Assembly: GCA_937890335.1 (NCBI GenBank) | Contig: CALBXO010000816.1 | Coordinates: 1-36,600, forward strand | Length of the DNA: 36,600 nucleotides | Direction: 5' to 3' | Origin: an uncultured Pseudomonadota bacterium | Lineage (GTDB): Bacteria > Myxococcota_A > Bradymonadia > Bradymonadales > GCA-2716585 | Shown here: positions 20,876-28,421 of the stretch, in pieces | Numbering within the stretch: position 1 is the stretch's first letter | Layout of the letters: each line of letters opens with the position of its first letter | The notes under the pieces: model-generated | Told to the model about the DNA's origin: nothing | Database searches by the model: none | Seen by the model: the letters and a program-made list of their open reading frames with translations, nothing else | Program-made: the position numbers and the translations under genes

Positions 20876-23227
20876 CTACTCGATGCCGTGGGCGACAGCG
20901 ACGTCGGCTGCGCTGCCGCTGTCGTGGCAGGTGGCGCAGGCCTCCACGGGGGCCGACGCCTCGTACGCCTGACGGGTCCAGTGGAAGACGCCGCCGTTGG
21001 CCTGCATATGTGCCTGCGCGTAGATGCCGTCGTGGCACATGGCGCAGGCCGCGGCCGTCGGGCTGATCACGAGGTCCGTACCGTTGGGCATGACATCACG
21101 GGCCAGAGCGATGTCCTGTGTTGTCGCGCCGACGCCGTCAGTGGTGATGTCGGTCACGGGCAGTGACGCCAGCGACAGCGGGACCTGGTACGTGTCGTCC
21201 AGGTGGCAGGTGCTGCAGTCACTGATGATGCCGGGGAAGCGCACCCCGCTCCAATCGTACAGCCGTCCGCCCCGGAAGTTGCGCACGAAGGTGTAGGGAG
21301 TCTCCCGGACGCCTGCGGCGTGGATGCCGTGGATCAGGTCACGCAGGTTGTTGGTGGCCTCCGGATTGTCCAGGTCGACCTCGCGACCGCTGGAGCTCAG
21401 GTTCGGCGTGTGGCAGACCACGCAGATGTTCTCCGAGCCCGCGGTGATCACTCGGTTTCCGCCGTGGCCCTCGAAGATCTCGTGGCAACCGGCGCAGCCG
21501 TTGGTGTCGATGACCTGTCGGCGCGGCCGATCGCCAGCCACTGTCGCCAGGTCGGACGTGGCGTGCCGTGCGACGTTTTCCCCGTCCACTACCTCGTAGA
21601 AGTAGCCCTGGAGGACCACCGTGCGCATGGTCGCGCCCTCCGGAAACGCCGTGTTCGTGGTCGCGGTGAAGAGATTGTCACCGCTGTTCACGAGCGTGCC
21701 GTCCGCCCCGCTGATGAGGCCGTTGAGGCCCACGGACAAGGGCTGGCCTGCGGGCTGGCCGAGGTTGTTGAAGTCGGCCGGCTGCTCAATGCCACCCTGC
21801 GGCAACGCATACGCGAGAAGGAAGCTCGGGTAGCGCCCGCCATCGGTCAGGTCGCTGGGCAAGTTGAGCAGGTCCAGGGCCTCGCCGTCGCGCGTGACGC
21901 TGAACTGGATGACCGCCTGGCCGTCGTTGTTGGCGGTGACGCCAACGATGTCGTAGGCGATGTGCGTCAGGCCAACGGGCAGGTAGGGGTTGTTCTCCGT
22001 CATGTTCTCGCTGGCGTGCTTGGCCTCGATGTTGTCCGGCGTGTGGCACAGGCCGCAGTTGCGGTTGGGCTGAGGCCCGGCCAGGTGGTTGGCGCCGGTG
22101 TCGAAGTTGACGTTGTCGTGGCACGCGCCGCACAGCTCGCGGGTTGGGAACATCTTCCAGTTGTTGCCGTCCGGTGTCTCCTCGATCTCGCCGTTGTGGC
22201 ACTTGCGACAATTGGCTGTGGACTGCGGGAAATGCACGTCCGAGTAGTCGTGACCGCCGGCCTCGTAGGTCCCGCCGTCCTGCACGCTCGGCAGGTTGGC
22301 GCCCTGGTGGATCTTGTGGACCATGAAGCCCAGATCCACGGTCAGGCCCGTCTCTCTGTCGATGGTGCCGGGGTTGTGGCACGTGACGCAGTACTTGGTC
22401 TCGTACCGGGTCCCGTGGACCTCGAGCTTGTTGTGACACTGGTTGCACGACTGGATGGTGACGATTTCACGCGTGGTGACGACGTCGCTGCCGTCGGGCA
22501 CAAAGTCATACGGCTGGTTGAGCGCGGGCTGATCGCCGCCGGAAATCTGGAGGACGAGCCGGTGGGTCAGCGTGGGCTCAAACGCTACCGCCACAGGCTC
22601 CGTGACCGCGGTCACATCGGTCACGAATGTGTACGTGTACGAGCCGTCCCCGTGGTCCACCAGCGTGCCGTCTCGGTCGTAGGTGGCCTGGACGGCGTCG
22701 CCGCGCAGGTTGTTGATGTAGCTCTGCCACGAGGTCGAGACTCCGCCCGCGGCGAGGTTGAGCTTGGCCAGCGTGAACCGGATATTGCCCGTGCGACCGC
22801 CGGCCCGCAGCGCGACTGCGCCGCGTCCATAGTCGTCCCGGACGGTGAACTGGACCACCGGTGTGGAGTCGATGGTGACGCTGTCGATGGTCGCCGTCAG
22901 GACCGCGGACGGCTCCGCCTGGGCGTTGAAGACCTCGGCGGCTGAGGGCCCTTCGGGTCCGGGGTCGCCAGGGTCGCCCGGCTCGCCGGTTTCTCCCTGG
23001 GCGCCGGGCATGCCGTCGTCGCCATCTTCGCCATCGGTTCCCGGCTGCCCCGGCTGCCCCGGCTGCCCCGGCTGGCCGTCCTCGGCGTTCATTCCGTCGG
23101 ACCCCGCCGGACCCTCCGCGCCCGGAGCGCCGTCGGCGCCGTCGGCGCCGTCCTCACCGGCGCAACCGGCCAACCCAAGGGCGAGGGCCAGGGCGAGGGT
23201 AAGTGTGACTGATCTGATCTTGGGCAT
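20876..23227 (-). CDS. Decahaem OmcA/MtrC-type lipoprotein cytochrome with collagen-like stalk
   Basis: OmcA/MtrC proteins pass electrons from the outer membrane to minerals or other acceptors outside the cell. ATG 23227 (783 aa) is set by a strong GAGGAGGT site and the signal peptide; the frame is open upstream but not coding-like. The lipobox ends at Cys22 (LGLAGC). Residues 24-95 are 24 Gly-X-Y-type triplets, one of them interrupted (AED). A beta domain follows, then haems 1-5 (CNQCH, CVTCH, CRKCH, CGACH, CGLCH) at about 261-391, a second haem-free beta domain, and haems 6-10 (CAGCH, CVVCH, CSTCH, CAMCH, CATCH) at about 577-763. This two-by-five layout is the decahaem family pattern. The collagen-like stalk is not something I know from that family. 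It is divergent from the octahaem operon. Confidence 0.95.
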   Translation of the reverse strand: MPKIRSVTLTLALALALGLAGCAGEDGADGADGAPGAEGPAGSDGMNAEDGQPGQPGQPGQPGTDGEDGDDGMPGAQGETGEPGDPGDPGPEGPSAAEVFNAQAEPSAVLTATIDSVTIDSTPVVQFTVRDDYGRGAVALRAGGRTGNIRFTLAKLNLAAGGVSTSWQSYINNLRGDAVQATYDRDGTLVDHGDGSYTYTFVTDVTAVTEPVAVAFEPTLTHRLVLQISGGDQPALNQPYDFVPDGSDVVTTREIVTIQSCNQCHNKLEVHGTRYETKYCVTCHNPGTIDRETGLTVDLGFMVHKIHQGANLPSVQDGGTYEAGGHDYSDVHFPQSTANCRKCHNGEIEETPDGNNWKMFPTRELCGACHDNVNFDTGANHLAGPQPNRNCGLCHTPDNIEAKHASENMTENNPYLPVGLTHIAYDIVGVTANNDGQAVIQFSVTRDGEALDLLNLPSDLTDGGRYPSFLLAYALPQGGIEQPADFNNLGQPAGQPLSVGLNGLISGADGTLVNSGDNLFTATTNTAFPEGATMRTVVLQGYFYEVVDGENVARHATSDLATVAGDRPRRQVIDTNGCAGCHEIFEGHGGNRVITAGSENICVVCHTPNLSSSGREVDLDNPEATNNLRDLIHGIHAAGVRETPYTFVRNFRGGRLYDWSGVRFPGIISDCSTCHLDDTYQVPLSLASLPVTDITTDGVGATTQDIALARDVMPNGTDLVISPTAAACAMCHDGIYAQAHMQANGGVFHWTRQAYEASAPVEACATCHDSGSAADVAVAHGIE
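22943..23158 (-). repeat. Collagen-like Gly-X-Y repeat with 9-nt DNA tandem repeats
   Basis: This codes for residues 24-95 of the decahaem cytochrome: eight Gly-X-Y triplets, one AED break, then 15 more. Acidic residues and Pro are frequent (GED, GAD, GDP, GEP). At DNA level it holds four near-identical 9-nt units at 23041-23076 (GQP repeats) and three at 23127-23153 (GAD-type repeats), so stalk length could change in frame by slippage. Confidence 0.9.
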
Positions 23228-23231
23228 GGTG

Positions 23232-23239
23232 ACCTCCTC
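23232..23239 (-). promoter_or_regulatory. Ribosome binding site of the decahaem gene
   Basis: GAGGAGGT on the minus strand, with a five-base spacer from GGAGG to ATG 23227. It fixes this start over the longer upstream open frame. Confidence 0.85.
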
Positions 23240-23357
23240 ATCGATGGGCCGTGCTCGGCACAAGCGGGTTCGTGGGGAGCTCCCCCGAGACCCGGCGCGT
23301 GTTCCGCGGGGCACTTGTTTGCCCAGCTGCGGTTTGCAGTGAGCCACCCGGCCGTTG

Positions 23358-23373
23358 TGCAAGAAGGGAACCA
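23358..23373 (-). promoter_or_regulatory. Candidate sigma-54 promoter for the decahaem gene
   Basis: On the minus strand the site reads TGGTTC-N5-TTGCA, against the consensus TGGCAC-N5-TTGCW. The essential GG and GC pairs are ten bases apart as required, and the -12 half is perfect; the -24 half differs at two positions. Transcription would start near 23347, giving a leader of about 120 bases. The sigma-54 activator at 3773-5446 is the only one in the window, but linking the two is inference. Confidence 0.45.
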
Positions 23374-23751
23374 GAACGCTTGGCGGTCGGTGGCGCCGGT
23401 GGTCGGGCTGCGCGTCGTGCCTGTGGGGCTTCATAAGGCGCAAGATGTTCGCAGCATCGGCTGTGAGCCAGGCTCGATGGCGGTGTTTCATCAGGGGAGG
23501 GACGCCTTGGCACCGTCGGCGTCGCGGTCCGGAGGGCGGCGCTAAATCTGCGCGGCGAAAGGCGTTCCCGTCGCCGTTGCGTCTGCGTTCATGCGGGCAC
23601 TGCAGCGTTGCTTGGAGTCCGTGGCTGACGAGGTAGCGCTGGTCGCGTCTCCGCCCCGTTGCACTCTCTGGGGCCCGCCGTTGCGCATGGCGCACCCTGT
23701 GCAGTGGTGCTGCCGGGCCATCGCCGAGCCCTCTCGGGGCAGGGCGAGGTT

Positions 23752-23756
23752 GGAGG
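23752..23756 (+). promoter_or_regulatory. Ribosome binding site of the octahaem gene
   Basis: GGAGG, five bases before GTG 23762. It favours this GTG over the in-frame ATG at 23780, which has no site of its own. Confidence 0.75.
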
Positions 23757-23761
23757 CGGAG

Positions 23762-25900
23762 GTGGGTGTGACGCAGTGGATGCCAGGTGTTTTGTCGGTC
23801 TCCTTGTGTGTGTGTCTGTTGGCGTGCGTCGGCCCCGACGGGCCAGAGGGTGGCACTGGGCAGCCGGGGCAGCCAGGTCCGGCGGGGGAGGACGGCGACA
23901 CGGGACCGCGAGGTGCGGATGGGGGCCCCGGAGCCCAGGGCGAACCCGGACCGCAGGGGGACGCTGGGCCCCGGGGCGAGCAGGGTGAATCGGGCGACAA
24001 CGTCGGGGCCCCGTTGGAATTGGAACCTGCCGGACTCGTCGGTCGGGTGACCGATGCCGCGGGGATGGTCGCGGGTGGTCGCGTCGTGCTTGTGCCTGCG
24101 GACGAGGTCGGCGCCCTCCAGGCCCAAGCCATCGATCTGACACTGAGCCCCGACGAGGCCGCGGTCTCACCCGTGGACGAGCCCCTCGAGGACCTGATTG
24201 ACGACGGCAGCGGATACGACTCCGCGCCCGTGGACGAGTCGGGGGTCTACCGGTTTGCGAGCCTGGACGCGGGCGCCTGGTTCATCGTCTGGGTGCCCGC
24301 CGTGGACGCCGCCGCCCACCTGCCGGGTGGATCGGGCTGCCGTGTGGCGATCGACTCGGCGTCCCTGCGCGGCACCCGGCGAGACATCAAGGTCAGCGGC
24401 GCGACGCCGTCCGGGGCCCAGCACGTGGGGTCCACGACCTGCCTGAACTGCCATGGCCGGCACCGAACCTTCCGCACCGGACACCGCGTGGGGCTCAGCG
24501 TCCCTGGGCGCAGCGGCCAATTGCAGGACACCAGCCCGTGGGCGGAGTTCGAAGAGGGCGTCGCCGCGTTTGAGGCGGGCACGACGCTCTATTTCTGGGA
24601 CTGCGATGGGGCCCGGGCCGGCTTCTCCAAGTGCAGGGTGAGCGACCGGGATCCGACGGAGCTGGATGGCGCCGCTGTGACCACTTTCGAGGTCACGCTC
24701 GAGCGCGATCGGAGCAAGACCCGCGGTGAGCAGGGCGCGTACTACGTGGACGTCATCAACCGGCGCGGTGAGGGCACGGCGCGGTACGATGTGGCGCTGA
24801 CGTACGGCGGGGCGGTGCACAAGCAGCGCTACCTGACCCGGCTCATCAACCCGAACGGAAGCCTGAGCCACCACACCTTGATGGTGCAGCGCAACTTCGA
24901 CGGCGACGCGACGTTCTCCGACAGCAGCTCGTGGCCCTGGCGCGACTACCATTCCGAGCGCTGGTACGACTTTGCGACGCAGACCCTGCGCGAACCCGGT
25001 CTTGCGGCCTCGTTCGACGCAAATTGTGCGGGCTGCCATTTCACCGGCTTCTCGCTGGCGGGCAGCGCCGAGGACGGTTGGTCCGCCCGCGCAGTGCCCG
25101 ACCCCAACGGTGTCATCGACTTTGACGGTGACGGCAGGCTCGACGAGATCAACACGGGCTGCGAGTCCTGCCATGGGCCCGGCTCCACGCACATCGAGGA
25201 CGCGGTGCGCGGCCAGCACATCGTGTCCCCCTCCCTGTTGACTCCGGGACGCGAGATGACGCTGTGCGGCGCATGCCACTCCCGCCCCAAAGGGATTGGT
25301 GGGGGTGCATCGGACGCTCCGCTGTCCGCAGACGGGCTCATGCCCGCGCCCGGAGTTCGCCGCGCCGAGTACCTGGCGAACCACACGTCACGGATCGATG
25401 CGGCCCCGGGCGATCTGCACCCGAGCGGCGACTCCAGATCGCACCACCAACAGGTCACGGACTTCATCCGCTCCCGCAAGTACCGCAACGGCTCTCTGCT
25501 GATGACGTGCGACAGCTGTCACGACCCTCACGGCAGCGACGACAACCCCGCGGAGCTGCGCGAGCCCTCCGAGAACGCCACGTGCACGCGGTGTCACGGC
25601 AGCGCGGAGTACACCGAGATTCGCCAACACCTGGAAGCGCGGACGGGGATCAACCACGTGGGTGTGGACGAGGAGCTCTTTGAGTGCACGGTCTGCCACA
25701 TGGTGCCGACGGCGTCGTCTGGCGCCGGCAGCCGGGCGCTGCGCGACGACATCCCCCGCGATCCCATCGTGCAGTACTTCTGGGGCGACATCCGCAGTCA
25801 CCGGTTCACGGTGACGGGCAAGGACCAGGCGACGGTGCAACCAGTCGCCGCGACCCACGCCTGCGCCTTCTGCCACCGCGCCTTCCTCCTGAACCCCTAG
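23762..25900 (+). CDS. Octahaem lipoprotein cytochrome with collagen-like stalk
   Basis: The 712-aa product from GTG 23762 has a lipoprotein signal ending in LLAC (Cys22). Residues 24-80 are 19 unbroken Gly-X-Y triplets. A small beta domain follows (GRVTDAAGMVAGGRVVLVP, later YRFASLDAGAWFIVWVP), of the carboxypeptidase-regulatory or SdrD-B type. Eight CXXCH motifs then bind haem: CLNCH near 227, CAGCH near 422, CESCH, CGACH, CDSCH, CTRCH, CTVCH and CAFCH near 701. The 190-residue gap between haems 1 and 2 is beta-rich. Like the divergent decahaem protein it should be lipid-anchored, with the haem part held away from the membrane by a collagen-like rod. It is the first gene of the rightward cytochrome operon; the next gene starts five bases after its stop. 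The haem binding is near certain; surface location is inferred. Confidence 0.93.
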   Translation: MGVTQWMPGVLSVSLCVCLLACVGPDGPEGGTGQPGQPGPAGEDGDTGPRGADGGPGAQGEPGPQGDAGPRGEQGESGDNVGAPLELEPAGLVGRVTDAAGMVAGGRVVLVPADEVGALQAQAIDLTLSPDEAAVSPVDEPLEDLIDDGSGYDSAPVDESGVYRFASLDAGAWFIVWVPAVDAAAHLPGGSGCRVAIDSASLRGTRRDIKVSGATPSGAQHVGSTTCLNCHGRHRTFRTGHRVGLSVPGRSGQLQDTSPWAEFEEGVAAFEAGTTLYFWDCDGARAGFSKCRVSDRDPTELDGAAVTTFEVTLERDRSKTRGEQGAYYVDVINRRGEGTARYDVALTYGGAVHKQRYLTRLINPNGSLSHHTLMVQRNFDGDATFSDSSSWPWRDYHSERWYDFATQTLREPGLAASFDANCAGCHFTGFSLAGSAEDGWSARAVPDPNGVIDFDGDGRLDEINTGCESCHGPGSTHIEDAVRGQHIVSPSLLTPGREMTLCGACHSRPKGIGGGASDAPLSADGLMPAPGVRRAEYLANHTSRIDAAPGDLHPSGDSRSHHQQVTDFIRSRKYRNGSLLMTCDSCHDPHGSDDNPAELREPSENATCTRCHGSAEYTEIRQHLEARTGINHVGVDEELFECTVCHMVPTASSGAGSRALRDDIPRDPIVQYFWGDIRSHRFTVTGKDQATVQPVAATHACAFCHRAFLLNP
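23831..24001 (+). repeat. Collagen-like Gly-X-Y repeat, 19 unbroken triplets
   Basis: This codes for residues 24-80 of the octahaem lipoprotein, beginning two residues after the lipidated Cys. Triplets include GPD, GQP, GPR and GEP, with Pro mostly in the X or Y position as in bacterial collagens. Confidence 0.92.
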
Positions 25901-25905
25901 CCCAA

Positions 25906-27456
25906 GTGGTGTCCGTGTTGACGCGTCGCGCCCACAGCGCCCTGGTCCCCGTGCTCGTGCTCGCCGTCCTTGGCTGCGAGATCGAGCGTACACGCGAGGA
26001 CGCGACGCCGACGTTTGAGGAGGTGGGTCCGGTGCTGTCGCAGCGGTGCGGCGCGTGCCACAGCGGCGACGACGCAGAGGCGGGCTACGCGGTGGACCGG
26101 TTTCTGGACGCGATTGCGTGTGTGCCCGATGGGCGCGCCGCGACCCTGGCCGACGCCGCCGGCGTGGTTCCGTTGCTGGCGGCGCTGGACAGGGACGACC
26201 ACGCGGGGTTCATCACCGGCGACGAGCGCGCACTTCTGCGCCTGTGGGTTGCGGCCGGAGCGCCGGCGCGCGTGGGTTTTGTGCATCCCGCCGGCGTCAT
26301 TGATCCTCGGTCTGCCGACTGGCACGGGGCGCTGGCGACGCGCGATGGGTACCGGCGCATGCTCGACGCGAGCCTCGACGACGCCTGTGGACGGTGCCAC
26401 GCGGGCGCTCCGGCGCAGCCAGGCGGCGACGGTTTCCAACCGCTCGACGGTGCGACGGACTGCCGCACCTGCCACAGCGAGCCAGGCGGCCCGCTGGCGT
26501 GCGGCACCTGCCACGGGCAGGGCGCCGACCCGTTGCCGCCGCGGGACAACTGCTACTTTCCCGGAGGCACCGTGGCCGGCGCCCACGACGTCCACCTCCA
26601 GTCCTCAGGCCTGTTTCCCGCCGCGATTTCCTGCGGGCATTGCCACCCATCCCTCGGCGCCGAGGTCCTGTCGGGGCGGCACGGTGACGGCCAGGTAGAT
26701 GTCGTGCTGCCGGACGCCCTCGAGGATTGGGAGCCTGCGGCTTTCGACCCGGAGACCGGCGCCTGCACCGGCGGGTGCCACGGTGTCGCGACCGTGTCCT
26801 GGACAGCCACCGCGTCCCCAGAGCCCTGCCAGGGGTGCCACAGCTCGCCCCCGCCGGAGCACCCGCCGCGGCCGTGCGGGGACTGCCACCGCGGCGTGGC
26901 GGACGACGGCACCGCGCTGTGGCCGGGTGCCCCACACCTGGACGGGCGTGTGGACCTCGGCGATGGAACGGGCCGCTGCGGAACCTGCCACGGAGACGGC
27001 GCAGACGACGGCTGGCCGGAGTCCGGCGCCCACAGTGCCCACCGAGACCCGGCGCGCGGCGCCCCGGTCGCGTGTGAGACGTGTCACGTCGTCCCTGACA
27101 CCGTCGATGTCCGTGGGCATATTGACGACACGAGCGCCGGGGCCGAGATCGCCTTCGGCGGCGTGGCGACCGCCTTGGGCGCGACACCGTCGTATGCGGA
27201 CGGAACCTGCACCGGCACCGCCTGCCACGCCCGGCCCGGCGCCGCCCTGCCCAACCCCCGCTGGGACGAGCGGCTCGAGCTGGACTGTGGCAGCTGCCAC
27301 GCGACGCCCCCAGCCCCGCCGCACACCACCTGGAACCTCTGCTCGGCCCGCGCCTGCCACGGCGGCGAGGTGATCGTGTACCCCGATGGACCCGACATCA
27401 CGGCGATGGGCCGGGACCTGCACGTCGACGGAACCGTGAACACGGGGCTGCCATGA
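25906..27456 (+). CDS. Multihaem lipoprotein of the CX4CH/CXXCH type
   Basis: The product is about 516 aa. Possible starts are GTG 25906, 25909 and 25915 and TTG 25918; none has a ribosome site, so translation is probably coupled to the octahaem gene. A lipoprotein signal ends in LAVLGC. There are ten CXXCH motifs (CGACH, CGRCH, CRTCH, CGTCH, CGHCH, CQGCH, CGDCH, CGTCH, CETCH, CGSCH), one CX3CH (CTGGCH) and two CX4CH (CTGTACH, CSARACH). The C-terminal pairing of CX4CH with CGSCHATPPAPPH is the pattern of the Geobacter CxxxxCH/CXXCH domain family. Whether all 13 sites carry haem is not certain. It is probably an outer-membrane-bound electron carrier working with its neighbours. The NapC-like gene begins 19 bases after its stop. 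Confidence 0.9.
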   Translation: MVSVLTRRAHSALVPVLVLAVLGCEIERTREDATPTFEEVGPVLSQRCGACHSGDDAEAGYAVDRFLDAIACVPDGRAATLADAAGVVPLLAALDRDDHAGFITGDERALLRLWVAAGAPARVGFVHPAGVIDPRSADWHGALATRDGYRRMLDASLDDACGRCHAGAPAQPGGDGFQPLDGATDCRTCHSEPGGPLACGTCHGQGADPLPPRDNCYFPGGTVAGAHDVHLQSSGLFPAAISCGHCHPSLGAEVLSGRHGDGQVDVVLPDALEDWEPAAFDPETGACTGGCHGVATVSWTATASPEPCQGCHSSPPPEHPPRPCGDCHRGVADDGTALWPGAPHLDGRVDLGDGTGRCGTCHGDGADDGWPESGAHSAHRDPARGAPVACETCHVVPDTVDVRGHIDDTSAGAEIAFGGVATALGATPSYADGTCTGTACHARPGAALPNPRWDERLELDCGSCHATPPAPPHTTWNLCSARACHGGEVIVYPDGPDITAMGRDLHVDGTVNTGLP

Positions 27457-27475
27457 GCAGCCCGAGGAGGCGCAC

Positions 27476-28159
27476 GTGTTGGACGTGTCACAACAGTCAG
27501 TAGCGTACCTGCAGCCGGTCATGATCACGGCCGCCATCGTGTGCGCCCTGCTCGCAGCCGGGCTGCTCATCTGGTACCTGCTGCGCCGCCCGCCGCTGGA
27601 CTGGCGCACAAAGATTCTGCTGCTGTGCGGCCTGGGCGTTCTGCCCATTGGCACCGCGATGATGGGGAACGCGGCCACCTTCAAGCACACCCAGGAGCGG
27701 GCCTTTTGCGGTTCGTGCCACGTGATGGGCCCCTACCTCGAGGACTCCTCAGACCCGACGAGTCTGTCGCTGGCGGCGCGTCATGGGCGCAACGAGTACT
27801 TCGGAAAGCAGAACTGCTACGCGTGCCACCAGGACTACGGCATGTACGGCACCGTCATGACCAAGGTCGGCGGGATGCGACACGTCTGGGAGTACTACAC
27901 CGAGTACCACGCCTACACGCTCGACCAGGCGCGGGAGAAGATCCACCTGCGCGACCCCTTCACGAACGCGAATTGCACGGGCTGCCACTCCATGAACAAC
28001 CCCGGCTGGCGCGGGCAGCCGGACCATGCGCAGCTGCTCGATGAGCTGCTCGACGCCAAGGTCAGCTGCCTGGGCGCCGGGTGCCACGGGCCGTCCCACC
28101 CATTCAGCAAGGACCCCGTCCCGCCGCCGTCGGCCGAGGACGCGGGCGGTGCGCGATGA
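27476..28159 (+). CDS. NapC/NirT-like quinol-oxidising multihaem membrane protein
   Basis: NapC, NirT and CymA take electrons from the quinol pool and pass them to periplasmic haem proteins. GTG 27476 is preceded by GAGGAGG (27464-27470). The 227-aa product has two hydrophobic helices (about 14-36 and 46-68) rather than the usual single one. The first haem site, FCGSCHVM at 77-84, has the FCxSCHxM form with the Met that sits at the quinol site in NrfH and CymA. Next are CYACH and CTGCH. The fourth site is CLGAGCH, a CX4CH motif where family members have CXXCH. It would be the entry point of electrons for the rest of the operon. Confidence 0.88.
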   Translation: MLDVSQQSVAYLQPVMITAAIVCALLAAGLLIWYLLRRPPLDWRTKILLLCGLGVLPIGTAMMGNAATFKHTQERAFCGSCHVMGPYLEDSSDPTSLSLAARHGRNEYFGKQNCYACHQDYGMYGTVMTKVGGMRHVWEYYTEYHAYTLDQAREKIHLRDPFTNANCTGCHSMNNPGWRGQPDHAQLLDELLDAKVSCLGAGCHGPSHPFSKDPVPPPSAEDAGGAR

Positions 28160-28199
28160 CCGGATGCAGCCACAGGCCAAGCGGCGCCGAGGAGGAGGT

Positions 28200-28421
28200 A
28201 TGAAGGTGGGTTTTCCCAGCCAGGAGAAGGCGCTGCGCGCCGCGTCGGTCGCGGCGTTGGTCGCCCTGGCGCTGATGGTGTGGTCGTTCCTCGACCCAAG
28301 CCCCCTCGCGATGGTCGTGGCGATGAGCGTCGGGCAAGGCCTGGGCACGCTGAGCTTGCTGCTCTTCCTCGGCGTCGTCGCAGTGGACATCGTGCGCAAC
28401 CGGGGGAGCAAGCCGGAATGA
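28200..28421 (+). CDS. Small two-helix membrane protein
   Basis: This 73-aa protein starts at ATG 28200 just after GGAGGAGG (28191-28198); an in-frame ATG at 28164 is less likely. It has two hydrophobic segments (about residues 13-31 and 37-64) joined by a short Pro-containing loop, and a basic end (IVRNRGSKPE). There is no haem or metal motif. It lies between the NapC-like and beta-barrel genes and overlaps the next start by four bases, so it is probably a subunit or assembly factor of the inner-membrane module; no family is recognised. Confidence 0.75.
   Translation: MKVGFPSQEKALRAASVAALVALALMVWSFLDPSPLAMVVAMSVGQGLGTLSLLLFLGVVAVDIVRNRGSKPE

Larger units (their letters stand above)
23228..23761. 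promoter_or_regulatory. 534-bp divergent control region of the cytochrome locus
   Basis: The gap between the two divergent collagen-stalk cytochrome genes is by far the longest non-coding stretch in the window. I see no convincing gene in it: short open frames exist on both strands but lack ribosome sites and protein-like sequence. It holds a good ribosome site for each flanking gene and one sigma-54 promoter-like element for the leftward gene. No clear sigma-70 promoter or long inverted repeat stands out by eye. Confidence 0.6.

Noticed and set aside
23315..23545. Short open frames inside the 534-bp divergent region.
   Set aside because: They lack ribosome sites and protein-like composition, and they sit where control sequence is expected.
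23670..23685. A second sigma-54-like match on the plus strand upstream of the octahaem gene (GGGGCC-N5-TTGC form).
   Set aside because: The GG-N10-GC spacing is there, but the -24 half matches poorly and such GC-rich runs occur by chance in this window.
24167..25384. A long open frame on the minus strand across the octahaem gene.
   Set aside because: It is the antisense of a CXXCH-bearing gene; long false frames are common in high-GC coding DNA.
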